A DNA stretch of 21,957 nt from Allorhizocola sp044869915 (GCA_044869915.1 JBIOYB010000111.1:1-21957); one strand, 5' to 3'; numbered from the stretch's first letter, positions 1-8,283 are shown. Numbers and translations: made by a program. Notes: generated from the letters alone by a model not told the origin.

Positions 1-1817
1 ATACGTTCGGCTTCGGCGATGGCCCAGGCGGCGTTGACGAGCCCGATGTGGCACAGCGCCTGCGGGAAGTTGCCCAGAAGCTCGCCGGTTTTGGCGTCGA
101 CCTCCTCGGCGAGCAGACCGACATCGTTGGCACAGGCGATGGCCCGCTCGAACACCGCACGAGCGCGATCGATCCGCCCGGCCATGGCCAACGCCTGCGC
201 CAGCCAGAATGTGCACAACAGGAAGGAGCCCTCCTCGCCCGCGAGCCCGTCCACCCCGGCCTCGGTGCGATACCGGTAAACCAGGCCACGGTCGTCGGTG
301 AGCCGATCCGCGATCGCGTCGATGGTGGCCAGCATCCGCGGATCGTCGGCGGGCAGAAACCCGACGATCGGCATCATCAGGTTCGCCGCGTCCAAATCGG
401 ATGACCCGTAAAACTGGGTGAACGCGCCCGCCTCCTCGCTCCAACCCTCACGGACCACGGTCGCCCGAATCTGGTCGCGGACCCGACCCCAGTCGGCCAC
501 CCTGTCCTGCGCACGCAGCGTGCCGGCCAACCCGATCGCGCGGTCCAGGGCCACCCAGCACATCACCTTCGAGTACAGGAAATGTTGAGGCTCACCGCGT
601 ACCTCCCAAATGCCTTGATCTGTCTCTTGCCACCGCTGGGCGGCGCTGTCGGCCAGGGCTGTCAGGAAGGCCCGCATGTCATCGTCGATCTCGGCGATCT
701 GCTCGGCCAGCCGGTGGGCCGCACCTAGCAACTCCCCATACACGTCGATCTGCTGCTGGACCCAGGCCCCGTTGCCGACCCGCACCGGACGGCTGTTTCG
801 CCACCCGGCCAGGTGCGGCAGCACCCGTTCGCTCAGGTCGTGTTCGCCACCCACCCCGAACATGATCTGCAGCGGCGTGCCGGGGCCGATCGAGGCCGCG
901 GCCGCGGTCGTCATGAACGCGAAGAAGTCACCGGCCTCGTCCGGGCAGGCCGCCACCCACAACGCCTCCATCGTGAAGCTGGCATCGCGCACCCACGAGT
1001 ATCGGTAGTCCCAATTGCGCTCCCCACCCACACCCTCCGGCAGCGATGTCGTCGGGGCGGCAACGATCGCGCCGCTGGGCTGAAACGTCAACCCCTGCAA
1101 CACCCGACCACTATGGTGTACCAGATCGCGCCACGGTCCCTCGTAGTTCTGATGCAGATCCGACCAGGACTGCCACGCCGCGACCGTGGCCGCCAGCCGC
1201 TCGGCGAGCTCGGCCTGCGACCAGATCCGCGCCGGCCGCTCCTCCAATGTGGACCGATGCAGGGCGAACCGCAGCGTCTCCCCCGCCGACACGGACAGGC
1301 GGGCAGTCGCCTCGCAGTCAGCGATGTCCATCGCCTGCGGCGCCGACAACACCAGCCATTCGGCACCGCCACGGGCAGTCACCCCGCCGTCCACAGCGGA
1401 CAGCAGTGGGCGCAGCAAACCGTACTCCGGGCGCGGGGCGTATGACACCTCCACCCGCACGGTGCCCTCGGTGCACGTCACCGAGCGGATCATCAGCCGT
1501 GGGGCGCCCTCGCCGAGGGCGTGGCCACGGTTTTCCGGCCCCATCGCCAGCGCGTCGGTGAGCACAACCGTCCCGGTCGGCGCCACAAACGTGGTCTGCA
1601 TGACCAAAGTCCGGTCAACGTAGCGCCGGCTCACGGTGTAATCGCCGGCCGGCCGGATGGACCAGTGCCCTGCCTCATCGTCGAGCAGCCGGCCGAAGAC
1701 CGACGGGCTGTCAAACCGCGGAAAACACAGCCAATCCACCGATCCGTCAACGGTAACCAACGCAGCACCATGACAATCGGACAACAGGGCATGATCGGCG
1801 ATCGGAACCATACTCAT
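1..1817 (-). CDS. GH15 family trehalase/glucoamylase-like glycoside hydrolase (3' end beyond window)
   Basis: Reading the minus strand from an ATG at 1817 gives 605 uninterrupted codons that run off the window edge. The N-terminus has the family's opening (I-A-D-H-A-L-L-S-D, then V-D-W-L-C-F-P-R-F-D-S-P-S-V-F). The (alpha/alpha)6 barrel signature NWDYRYSWVRDA is at residues 268-279. The two expected catalytic carboxylates fit EEGSF (528-532, general acid) and LLAEEVD (568-574, general base). Known family members hydrolyse trehalose or alpha-glucans by inversion; the actinobacterial relatives of this length (about 600-670 aa) are mainly trehalases, so trehalose is my preferred substrate, by inference. 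No signal peptide is visible, so it is probably cytoplasmic. A GAGGGGG Shine-Dalgarno lies about 9 nt before the ATG; a second in-frame ATG is at 1811. Only a short C-terminal tail should be missing. Confidence 0.9.
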   Translation of the reverse strand, partial: MSMVPIADHALLSDCHGAALVTVDGSVDWLCFPRFDSPSVFGRLLDDEAGHWSIRPAGDYTVSRRYVDRTLVMQTTFVAPTGTVVLTDALAMGPENRGHALGEGAPRLMIRSVTCTEGTVRVEVSYAPRPEYGLLRPLLSAVDGGVTARGGAEWLVLSAPQAMDIADCEATARLSVSAGETLRFALHRSTLEERPARIWSQAELAERLAATVAAWQSWSDLHQNYEGPWRDLVHHSGRVLQGLTFQPSGAIVAAPTTSLPEGVGGERNWDYRYSWVRDASFTMEALWVAACPDEAGDFFAFMTTAAAASIGPGTPLQIMFGVGGEHDLSERVLPHLAGWRNSRPVRVGNGAWVQQQIDVYGELLGAAHRLAEQIAEIDDDMRAFLTALADSAAQRWQETDQGIWEVRGEPQHFLYSKVMCWVALDRAIGLAGTLRAQDRVADWGRVRDQIRATVVREGWSEEAGAFTQFYGSSDLDAANLMMPIVGFLPADDPRMLATIDAIADRLTDDRGLVYRYRTEAGVDGLAGEEGSFLLCTFWLAQALAMAGRIDRARAVFERAIACANDVGLLAEEVDAKTGELLGNFPQALCHIGLVNAAWAIAEAER

Positions 1818-1952
1818 GCCAGAAGTCCCCCTCTTCCGCCAATCCCGCCGCCGCTGTTCACACTACCCATGATCACGCTTCTTGAAGCCCTGTCCACTCG
1901 CAAGAAGGCCCACCGCCGGTTTCTCTTCCGCATCGAACCGCGACCTCCCGGC

Positions 1953-1982
1953 CGCACCGTGATCTACCCCGGTCACGGTGCG
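1953..1982. promoter_or_regulatory. 10-bp perfect inverted repeat in the divergent GH15/peroxidase intergenic region
   Basis: The arms CGCACCGTGA and TCACGGTGCG are separated by 10 nt. They lie about 136 bp upstream of the GH15 start and 150 bp upstream of the peroxidase promoter. This could be an operator dyad or a stem-loop; no cognate regulator is evident. Apart from this, 1818-2135 holds no gene I can support: the open frames there lack family resemblance and a ribosome binding site. Confidence 0.35.
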
Positions 1983-2135
1983 CCGGGGCGGTGCTCACGA
2001 AGCGCTATCGAGCATCCGATGTGGACGGCGTCGCCGGTCCTCCTGCCGGGGCGGGGTTTTCATGTCCGGGCAGCCTGGTGAACTGATCGGCGATATCTCG
2101 GTGAAACCTCGATAACGGAATCACATCGATCACTA

Positions 2136-2164
2136 TTGACTCGTTCATGGAACAGGTCAAGAAT
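2136..2164 (+). promoter_or_regulatory. Predicted sigma-70-type promoter for the heme peroxidase gene
   Basis: A TTGACT -35 element (2136-2141) is followed after a 17-bp spacer by AAGAAT (2159-2164), which matches 4 of 6 consensus -10 bases. A transcript would start near 2171, leaving a leader of about 240 nt before the start codon and placing the CebR-type operator directly downstream of the start site. Confidence 0.5.
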
Positions 2165-2182
2165 AACGCTCGAAGTGCCTAT

Positions 2183-2196
2183 GGGGAGCGCTCCCA
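2183..2196. promoter_or_regulatory. CebR/CelR-type LacI-family operator
   Basis: The 14-mer GGGGAGCGCTCCCA differs at one outer base from TGGGAGCGCTCCCA, the published site of the cello-oligosaccharide-responsive LacI-family repressors CebR (Streptomyces) and CelR (Thermobifida). It lies about 20 bp after the predicted -10 element, where a bound repressor would block transcription. The downstream product carries a cellulose-binding module, which makes cellulose-linked control biologically coherent. No cebR gene is in the window. Confidence 0.75.
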
Positions 2197-2380
2197 AAAA
2201 CAACCTACTGCCCAGGTGATTGGATCCCCCACAACTTCAACAACGCACCTCGGCACACCGTCTTACATGCCCTGAGCCTCTACGTCCGCTCAGGTCGCCC
2301 CTTTGCGGACTTGCCCTCCGCGGGGACGTAAGGACGACGCTAACGCGCCTGCCCGCCGAGTGGACGAAGAGGCCGGGCCT

Positions 2381-2405
2381 CACACGTTCTCTGCCTAGCC
2401 GTGTG
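2381..2405 (+). promoter_or_regulatory. Leader hairpin touching the peroxidase ribosome binding site
   Basis: CACACG (2381-2386) can pair with CGTGTG (2400-2405) around a 13-nt loop. The 3' arm includes the first G of the GGAGGA Shine-Dalgarno at 2405-2410. It could modulate translation, but the stem is short. Another 7-bp inverted repeat (2271-2277 with 2288-2294) lies earlier in the same leader. Confidence 0.3.
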
Positions 2406-2414
2406 GAGGAAATG

Positions 2415-4724
2415 ATGCCCAAGCATCGTATCAGTTACGCAGTTCACAACCATCGAAAGCCGCCCAACCGCAAGCCGCCCGACCGTAAGCGTTTGACGCT
2501 CGTCAGCGTCGCCGTCACCGCGATGATCGCGGCGACGATGGGTGGCGGGCCCTCGGCTCAAGCCGCCGTCCCGTTCCCGATCGAGAGCCTCGACGGCAGC
2601 GGCAACAACGTGGCCAACCCCACCTGGGGCCAGGCCAACCGTCCCTACCTGCGGGTGGCGCCGGCCGCCTACGCCGATGGCATCGGCGCACCGTTGACCG
2701 GTCCCAACGCGCGTTACGTCAGCAACCGCATCTTCAATGACAGCAACCAAAACGTCTTCTCCGAGCGCCGCGTCACGCAGTGGGGCTGGACGTGGGGTCA
2801 GTTCCTCGACCACACCTTCGGCCTGCGCGCGGAGACCGGCCCGACGGCGACGACGTTCAATATCCCGTTCAGCACCTCCGACCCGCTCGAGACGTTCAGC
2901 AACAACAACGTCGGCTTCATCCCGTTGGCCCGGACGAACGCGACGCCGGGCACCGGCACGAGCACCTCCAATCCGCGCCAGCAGGACAACACCACGCCAA
3001 CCTTCCTCAACGCGTTTTCCGTGTATGGCGGGACCAACGACAGGCTGGAGTGGCTGCGCGTCGGATCGCTCGACGGCAACCCAGCCAACAACAACGCAAA
3101 CCTGTTGCTGCAGAACGGCTTCCTACCCCGGCGGGACGCGCGTGGGAACCCAGCGGCGGCACCGGTCATGGGCCTTGACGGTCGTCTGTTGGGCAACCCC
3201 AACCGGGCCATGGTCGCCGGTGACGTCCGAGCCAACGAAAACATCGCCCTGACCGCGACGCACACCCTCTTCGCCCGCGAGCACAACCGGATCGTCTCGC
3301 AGCTGCCCTCCTCCCTCAGCGAAGAGGACAAGTTCCAGATCGCGCGCCGGATCATCATCGCCGAACAGCAGTTCATCACGTACAACGAATGGCTGCCTGC
3401 GATGGGTGTAGCCCTGCCGAAGTACGCCGGTTACAACCCCAGCGTGAACCCGACACTGGGCAACGAGTTCGCCGCCGCCGGTTACCGAGTGCACAGCCAG
3501 ATCCACGGTGAATTCGAGTTCGAGGCCGAGGCGGGCGAATACTCCCCGGCCGAACTGCAGACCCTGCGTAACCTGGGCGCCGAGGTGATCGAGGGCGAAG
3601 AGGACGTCGAGATCGCGGTCTCGCTGAACAACGCCTTCTTCAACCCCGACCTCATCGTGGCCTTGAAGCTCGACGGGCTGTTCAAGAGCCTGCTCGAGTC
3701 GCAGTACAACAACGAGCACCAGATCGACAACCAGCTGCGCAGCGTGCTGTTCCAGATCCCGGTGCCGGGCAATCCGCTGTGCGACCTGGAGCCGGAGCTC
3801 GAGCCGTGCTTCAACGGCGTCGTCGACCTCGGCGCGGTGGACATCGCCCGCGGCCGCGACCACGGTATCCCGCGGTACAACGCTTTGCGCCAGGCCTACG
3901 GCCTGTCAGCGAAGACGTCCTTCACGGCGATCACCGGCGAGTCGACCGACCAGTTCCCGGCCGGCAGCGGGGTCGACAACCCGAACAGCGTCGAAGTCCT
4001 TGAGGTCAAGGACATCGACGGCACCGAGGTCGAGATCGGCGGCGAGGGGGCCACGTCGGAGACGATGGGCAGCACAGCCGCCGCGCGGCTGCGTGCCATC
4101 TACGGCAACGTCAACAACATCGACGCCTTCGTCGGCATGCTGGCCGAGCAGCACGTGCCCGGCACCGAGTTCGGCGAGCTGCAGCTGGCCATCTGGACCA
4201 AACAGTTCCAGTCGCTGCGCGACGGCGACCGGTTCTTCTACGGCAACGACCAAGGGTTGTCCTTCATCCGCAACAACTACGGCATCGACTTCCGCCGCAG
4301 CCTTGGCCAGATCATCGCCGACAACACCGAGCTGGAAGACGAGCGCGGGATCAACGTGTTCCTGGTGGACGAGGAGGTTCTGCCGGCTCCGGCCTGCACC
4401 GTGACGTTCACGAAGACCACGTCGTGGCCGGGCAACTTCCAGGTCAACATGAAGGTCACCAACAACCTGCCAACGGCGATCAACGGCTGGACCCTGCAGT
4501 TCCAGTTCGCCAACGGGCAGACGTTCACCGACCGCTGGAACGGCAACTACACGCAGAGCGGGCCGAACGGCAGGGATGTGACGGTGACCAATGTGGCCAG
4601 CAATGGTTCGATCGCCCCGGGTGGCAGTCGGGATGGGATCGGCTTCAACGCGCAGTTCGACAACTTCACCAACGCGAAGCCGCCCAACTTCCGGCTCAAT
4701 AATCGGCGCTGTGCCACGGGTTAG
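2415..4724 (+). CDS. Secreted animal-type heme peroxidase with C-terminal CBM2 cellulose-binding module
   Basis: This 769-aa protein has a long basic N-region, a hydrophobic stretch and an A-Q-A cleavage motif near residue 50, so it should be exported. The peroxidase core aligns with the myeloperoxidase/peroxidasin superfamily: WGQFLDH holds the distal Gln129, heme-ester-type Asp132 and distal His133; RANE holds catalytic-type Arg272 and ester-type Glu275; the proximal His is probably 360; RGRDHG spans 479-484. Residues 661-766 form a family 2 cellulose-binding module bracketed by Cys661 and Cys766, with Trp in SWPGNF, INGWTL and DRWNGNY. Family knowledge predicts H2O2-dependent oxidation of halides or phenols; fusion to CBM2 implies action on cellulose or lignocellulose surfaces. 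I chose the ATG at 2415, 5 nt after GGAGG; the ATG at 2412 is too close to it. The frame is open upstream to 2220, but that stretch precedes the signal peptide. Confidence 0.9.
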   Translation: MPKHRISYAVHNHRKPPNRKPPDRKRLTLVSVAVTAMIAATMGGGPSAQAAVPFPIESLDGSGNNVANPTWGQANRPYLRVAPAAYADGIGAPLTGPNARYVSNRIFNDSNQNVFSERRVTQWGWTWGQFLDHTFGLRAETGPTATTFNIPFSTSDPLETFSNNNVGFIPLARTNATPGTGTSTSNPRQQDNTTPTFLNAFSVYGGTNDRLEWLRVGSLDGNPANNNANLLLQNGFLPRRDARGNPAAAPVMGLDGRLLGNPNRAMVAGDVRANENIALTATHTLFAREHNRIVSQLPSSLSEEDKFQIARRIIIAEQQFITYNEWLPAMGVALPKYAGYNPSVNPTLGNEFAAAGYRVHSQIHGEFEFEAEAGEYSPAELQTLRNLGAEVIEGEEDVEIAVSLNNAFFNPDLIVALKLDGLFKSLLESQYNNEHQIDNQLRSVLFQIPVPGNPLCDLEPELEPCFNGVVDLGAVDIARGRDHGIPRYNALRQAYGLSAKTSFTAITGESTDQFPAGSGVDNPNSVEVLEVKDIDGTEVEIGGEGATSETMGSTAAARLRAIYGNVNNIDAFVGMLAEQHVPGTEFGELQLAIWTKQFQSLRDGDRFFYGNDQGLSFIRNNYGIDFRRSLGQIIADNTELEDERGINVFLVDEEVLPAPACTVTFTKTTSWPGNFQVNMKVTNNLPTAINGWTLQFQFANGQTFTDRWNGNYTQSGPNGRDVTVTNVASNGSIAPGGSRDGIGFNAQFDNFTNAKPPNFRLNNRRCATG

Positions 4725-4769
4725 ACATCGCGTGCAGTAGGCCACCAGGCAGCGGGATTCCATAGGCAC

Positions 4770-4798
4770 GGTCGGCTCCGGGACACCCGGAGCCGACC
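4770..4798 (+). terminator. Hairpin terminator after the peroxidase gene
   Basis: There is a perfect 13-bp stem (4770-4782 with 4786-4798) around a 3-nt ACA loop, followed by ATTT. The stem is very strong but the T-tract is short, as is common in actinomycetes. It isolates the peroxidase transcript from the downstream HEAT/MerR unit. Confidence 0.8.
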
Positions 4799-4920
4799 AT
4801 TTGCCGTGGGCCGCCCGCACCGCCGCCGCTGGCGAGATCTTGCGAGGGCGTGGGTGTGTCGAATACCCGAGACGGCCTCGGTGGGCAGAGCGTGCCCGGC
4901 CATCTCACGGCGTGGCCCGC

Positions 4921-4951
4921 TTGACCTTGACACGGTGACAAGGTCTTCACT
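4921..4951 (+). promoter_or_regulatory. MerR-type promoter/operator with 19-bp spacer
   Basis: TTGACC (4921-4926) and a weak -10-like TTCACT (4946-4951) are separated by 19 bp. The near-palindrome CCTTGACACGGTGACAAGG (4925-4943, 16 of 19 positions symmetric) sits between them. A long spacer holding a dyad is the hallmark of promoters activated by MerR-family proteins through DNA distortion. The MerR-type gene at 5648 in the same transcription unit is the obvious candidate regulator, implying autoregulation. Confidence 0.65.
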
Positions 4952-4972
4952 GTGGCCAAGGAGGTGGTCCCG

Positions 4973-5641
4973 ATGACCATGACGGAAGAGGACACGAACA
5001 CGACGCGAGCTCTCCAGGGGCTGGACAACAGCAGCTCGTCGGTGCGGCTGCAGGCGGCGATGGCGGTCGGCACGACCCCGGACCCGCGGTTTGTCGACAA
5101 GCTCATCGAACGATGCGCGATCGAGCCCGAGTTCTATGTGCGCGAAATGCTTACGTGGGCACTCATCCGCCACGCGTCGTCCATGACGACCCGCAAGCTC
5201 ATCGATGAACTCCGTTCGGAGCGTGCGCAGGCACGAAGCCAGGCACTGCACACACTGTCCAAGATCGGGGATCGGCGGGCGTGGCCGGCGATCACACGGG
5301 CGCTTCTGACCGACGCCGACGACGAGGTGGCGCGTAGCGCCTGGCGAGCAGCGGTCGCACTCGTGCCCGAAGGTGAAGAACCAGAGTTGGCCGAAGTGTT
5401 GGCGACCCAGTTCGGGCGCGGCGAGCGTGAGACGCAGTTGAGCCTTAGCCGGGCACTGATCGCGCTCGGTGAGGTGATCACGCCGACCCTGCGCGCCGCG
5501 ATGACGGATCTCGACCCTCGCGTGCGTCGGCACGCGATCGCCACGGAACGGCTGTTGCGCGACCCGGATGCCGGACTCGAGTTCACGATCGAGGAGGCGA
5601 AGCGCATCATGGCCCTCGGCACGACCAGCCAGGAGGGGTGA
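4973..5641 (+). CDS. HEAT-repeat protein, partner of a MerR-HEAT regulator
   Basis: This 222-aa protein consists of successive helical pairs of HEAT/PBS-lyase type, for example SSVRLQAAMAVG, EVARSAWRAAVALV and DPRVRRHAIATERLL. It has no enzyme motif, signal peptide or membrane segment, so a cytoplasmic scaffold or binding role is all that can be inferred. The start is the ATG at 4973, 8 nt after an AAGGAGGTGG Shine-Dalgarno; a GTG at 4952 is in frame but precedes that site. The stop codon lies 6 nt before the start of the MerR gene, so the two are surely co-transcribed from the MerR-type promoter. Both partners carrying HEAT repeats suggests they share a ligand or bind one another. Specific function unknown. 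Confidence 0.85.
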   Translation: MTMTEEDTNTTRALQGLDNSSSSVRLQAAMAVGTTPDPRFVDKLIERCAIEPEFYVREMLTWALIRHASSMTTRKLIDELRSERAQARSQALHTLSKIGDRRAWPAITRALLTDADDEVARSAWRAAVALVPEGEEPELAEVLATQFGRGERETQLSLSRALIALGEVITPTLRAAMTDLDPRVRRHAIATERLLRDPDAGLEFTIEEAKRIMALGTTSQEG

Positions 5642-5647
5642 TAGGCA

Positions 5648-6664
5648 GTGTTGATCGGTGATGTGGCACGACGGTCCGGGGTCAGCGCCCGCATGCTCAG
5701 GCACTACGACTCGCTCGGCCTGGTGCGGCCAACGGGTCGGACCGAGGCCGGCTATCGAGCATACTCCAGCGAGGACATCCGGCGGATCTTCCATATCGAG
5801 AGCCTGCGATCATTGGGCCTGTCGCTACGTGAAGTCGGGCGCGCGCTGGATGATCCCGGCTTCACGCCCTCGGAGCTCGTCGACGACCTCATCCGCCAGA
5901 CGCGAGAACGCATTGCGGCTGAGACGGAGCTGCTGACGCGACTGCGTCGGATCGGTGCCGCGGGACCCGCCGACTGGGAGGACGTCCTCCAGATCGTGGC
6001 ACTCCTGCAGGCCTTGGGGTCGGAGAGCGCCGGGAAGCGCCAGCGCGCGGCCTTGTCCTCGGTCGAGGAGGTTCCGGTGCCGGTGGAAGCTCTGGTCGAG
6101 GCGGTGTTGAGCGAGACGGACCCCAACGTCGCCGGAGCCCTGCGATGGGCTCTGGCGCAATCGGGCGATGGCGGATTGGCGCTGCTGGCGGAGGGTCTCG
6201 GCTCACCAGCAGCCGAGGTGCGCAAACGTGCCGTCCAGTCCATCGCCGAGATTGCGGACGGTGCGGCGACCGCACTGCTGCGGGACGCCCTCACCCACTC
6301 CGACATCGTGATCCGCAGGTGGGCAGCTCTGACGCTCGGGGCACGTGGAGTAGCCGACGCGGTTCCGACGCTCATCGACATGATCGTCGAGGACACGAAC
6401 GACGCCGATGCGGCCGATGCACTCAGCGCGCTGGCCAGTGATCCCGCGTTGGCGGATCAGATCGCTGCCCGGCTCGTTGACTGCCTCTCGCCCGGCACCA
6501 TCGAATCGTCCGCACGTCTACGGCTGACCCAGGCGCTCGCGGACATCCCGGGTAGCACGGCGTCACGTGCCCTCGCAGATCTGTCACATGACGAAGACCG
6601 TGCCGTCGCGCTTACCGCGGCATACGTTCTCAAGCTACGCAACGCGAAATCCACGGCCGGGTGA
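5648..6664 (+). CDS. MerR-family transcriptional regulator with C-terminal HEAT-repeat domain
   Basis: This 338-aa protein starts with a canonical MerR winged helix-turn-helix (residues 1-70: IGDVARRSGVSARMLRHYDS, then GYRAYSSEDIRRIFHIESLR). A helical dimerisation segment follows to about residue 110. From about 140 to the end there are HEAT-like repeats (EVRKRAVQSIAEIADGAA, IVIRRWAALTLGARG and others). Typical MerR sensor domains are short metal-binding loops or GyrI-like ligand pockets, so a solenoid effector domain points to recognition of a protein or a large ligand. The GTG at 5648 is chosen because GGAGG at 5632-5636 lies 11 nt upstream; a TTG at 5651 is a weaker alternative. It likely acts on the 19-bp-spaced promoter at 4921. 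Confidence 0.88.
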   Translation: MLIGDVARRSGVSARMLRHYDSLGLVRPTGRTEAGYRAYSSEDIRRIFHIESLRSLGLSLREVGRALDDPGFTPSELVDDLIRQTRERIAAETELLTRLRRIGAAGPADWEDVLQIVALLQALGSESAGKRQRAALSSVEEVPVPVEALVEAVLSETDPNVAGALRWALAQSGDGGLALLAEGLGSPAAEVRKRAVQSIAEIADGAATALLRDALTHSDIVIRRWAALTLGARGVADAVPTLIDMIVEDTNDADAADALSALASDPALADQIAARLVDCLSPGTIESSARLRLTQALADIPGSTASRALADLSHDEDRAVALTAAYVLKLRNAKSTAG

Positions 6665-6891
6665 TCACTATCGGCCGCGAAGCGCTACGCAGCCTGCTCA
6701 TCCGACGCGTCGCCCCGCGACCGACACGGGCGTAGCCCGCCGAAACGCATCGAGATCGCCGGCTCGATGGATTTGCGGAACTGAGTGATGAAGTTGATGC
6801 TACTTTCACGTTTATGCAGGTCGGGCGCGTGAGGACTGGCACCGTCGGCGGTCGGCCGTAGGAGCTCGGCTGCACTTCGAGGAGGCGCGAG

Positions 6892-8283
6892 ATGTCCGGC
6901 AAGGTCGAGGTGAAGGCGCTGCGGGACGTGTTCGAGGGACAGGTCCTCACGCCGAGCGACGCCGAATACGAGGATGCCCATAAGATCTGGAACGCCGTGG
7001 TCGAACGGCGCCCGGGCGCGATCGCTCGCTGCCGGAGCACCACCGACGTCGTGGCGGCCGTCAGGTTCGCCCGCGCGAACGACCTGACCATTGCCGTCCG
7101 CGGTGGCGGACACAACGTCGCCGGCATGGCCACCGTCGAAGGCGGGCTCGTGGTCGATCTGTCGGCGCTCAACGATGTCTGGGTCGATCCTGCCCGGAGG
7201 ACCGTGCGGGCCGGCGGCGGCGCGAGGCTCGGGCACCTCGACGCCGCAACCCAGGTCCACGGCTTGGCCATGCCGGTGGGCATTGTTTCCGAAACCGGGA
7301 TCGCCGGGTTGACGCTGTCGGGCGGGATGGGCTGGCTCCGCCGCAAACATGGGCTGACATGTGACAACCTAGTGGCCGCCGAGGTCGTCACGGCCGACGG
7401 CGATGTGCTCACCGCTGACGCCGACCAGCACCCTGACCTCCTGTGGGCGTTGAAGGGAGGCGGCGGCAACTTCGGCGTCGTCACCTCGTTCGAGTTCGTC
7501 TCCCATCCGCTTGAGCCGCAGGTCGCCGTCGCCTTCGTCTTCTACCCGGGCGAGCAGGCGCTCGGGATCCTGCGCGACGTCGACGCCTACATGGCCGACG
7601 CGATGGACGAGGTCGCGCCGCTGGCCTTCTTCGGGCGCGTTCCGCGGGCGGAACCCTTCCCCGCCGAGGCGCACGGCAAGCCTTACCTGGCTGTGCTGGC
7701 ACCCTACATTGGTGACTGTGATGAGGGCGAGCGCGTCCTGCGTCCGCTGCGGGAGCTCGGCAGTCCGATTGCCGACCTGAGCCGCCGGATGCCCTTTGCC
7801 GACCTGCAGAAGATTCTCGACGAGGACTATCCGGACGGTCGGCGCTACTACTGGAAATCGATCGAGCTGGCCGAACTTTCCGACCGCGCGATCGAGCACA
7901 TGATGGCCTCCGCCGACCAGATGCGCTCCGACCTGTCCACGATCGATGTCTGGTTTCAGCGCGGGGCGATGAGCCGGGTGGCTCCGCAGGCAACCGCGTT
8001 TGGCGACCGTAGCGCCCCGATCCTCATCGGTGTGGAAGCCAACTGGGAAGGCGCCGACACCGACGAGGAAAACATCGCCTGGGCGAGGCGGTGTGTGGAC
8101 AGCCTTCGCCCCTTCTCCACGGGCGGCGTCTACCTGAACTTCCCCGGGTTCATGGAGGAGCGCGAGGCGATGCTGCACGCCGCCTTCGGCGCCACCTACG
8201 ACCGGCTCGTCGAGGTCAAGACCCGCTTCGACCCCGCAAATGTCTTCCACGTCAATCAGAACATCCAGCCGACCACCGCGTAG
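6892..8283 (+). CDS. FAD-linked oxidoreductase, berberine-bridge-enzyme (BBE) type
   Basis: This 463-aa flavoprotein has a PCMH-type FAD-binding domain (about residues 40-215). The motif RGGGHN includes His74, the usual site of covalent 8-alpha-histidyl FAD. A substrate domain follows, then a BBE C-terminal segment ending in FDPANVFHVNQNIQP. The second covalent cysteine of bicovalent BBE enzymes is replaced (GIVSETG in place of a G-x-C motif), so the flavin should be singly linked. Family members oxidise alcohols, sugars or natural-product intermediates with O2; the substrate cannot be read here. No signal peptide is seen. The ATG at 6892 follows GGAGG by 6 nt. It stands alone, with a 227-bp gap upstream and a convergent gene downstream. 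Confidence 0.88.
   Translation: MSGKVEVKALRDVFEGQVLTPSDAEYEDAHKIWNAVVERRPGAIARCRSTTDVVAAVRFARANDLTIAVRGGGHNVAGMATVEGGLVVDLSALNDVWVDPARRTVRAGGGARLGHLDAATQVHGLAMPVGIVSETGIAGLTLSGGMGWLRRKHGLTCDNLVAAEVVTADGDVLTADADQHPDLLWALKGGGGNFGVVTSFEFVSHPLEPQVAVAFVFYPGEQALGILRDVDAYMADAMDEVAPLAFFGRVPRAEPFPAEAHGKPYLAVLAPYIGDCDEGERVLRPLRELGSPIADLSRRMPFADLQKILDEDYPDGRRYYWKSIELAELSDRAIEHMMASADQMRSDLSTIDVWFQRGAMSRVAPQATAFGDRSAPILIGVEANWEGADTDEENIAWARRCVDSLRPFSTGGVYLNFPGFMEEREAMLHAAFGATYDRLVEVKTRFDPANVFHVNQNIQPTTA

Noticed and set aside
19..1623. Several plus-strand open frames opposite the GH15 gene
   Set aside because: They are Arg/Pro/Ala-rich shadows of a continuous, motif-bearing minus-strand gene.
2220..2414. 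N-terminal extension of the peroxidase frame to a TTG at 2220
   Set aside because: It precedes the signal peptide, has no ribosome binding site, and a GGAGGA sits just before the ATG at 2415.
6685..7350. Minus-strand open frame over the FAD oxidoreductase start and its upstream gap
   Set aside because: Most of it is antisense to a clear flavoprotein; the tail in the gap (6685-6891) matches nothing I recognise.
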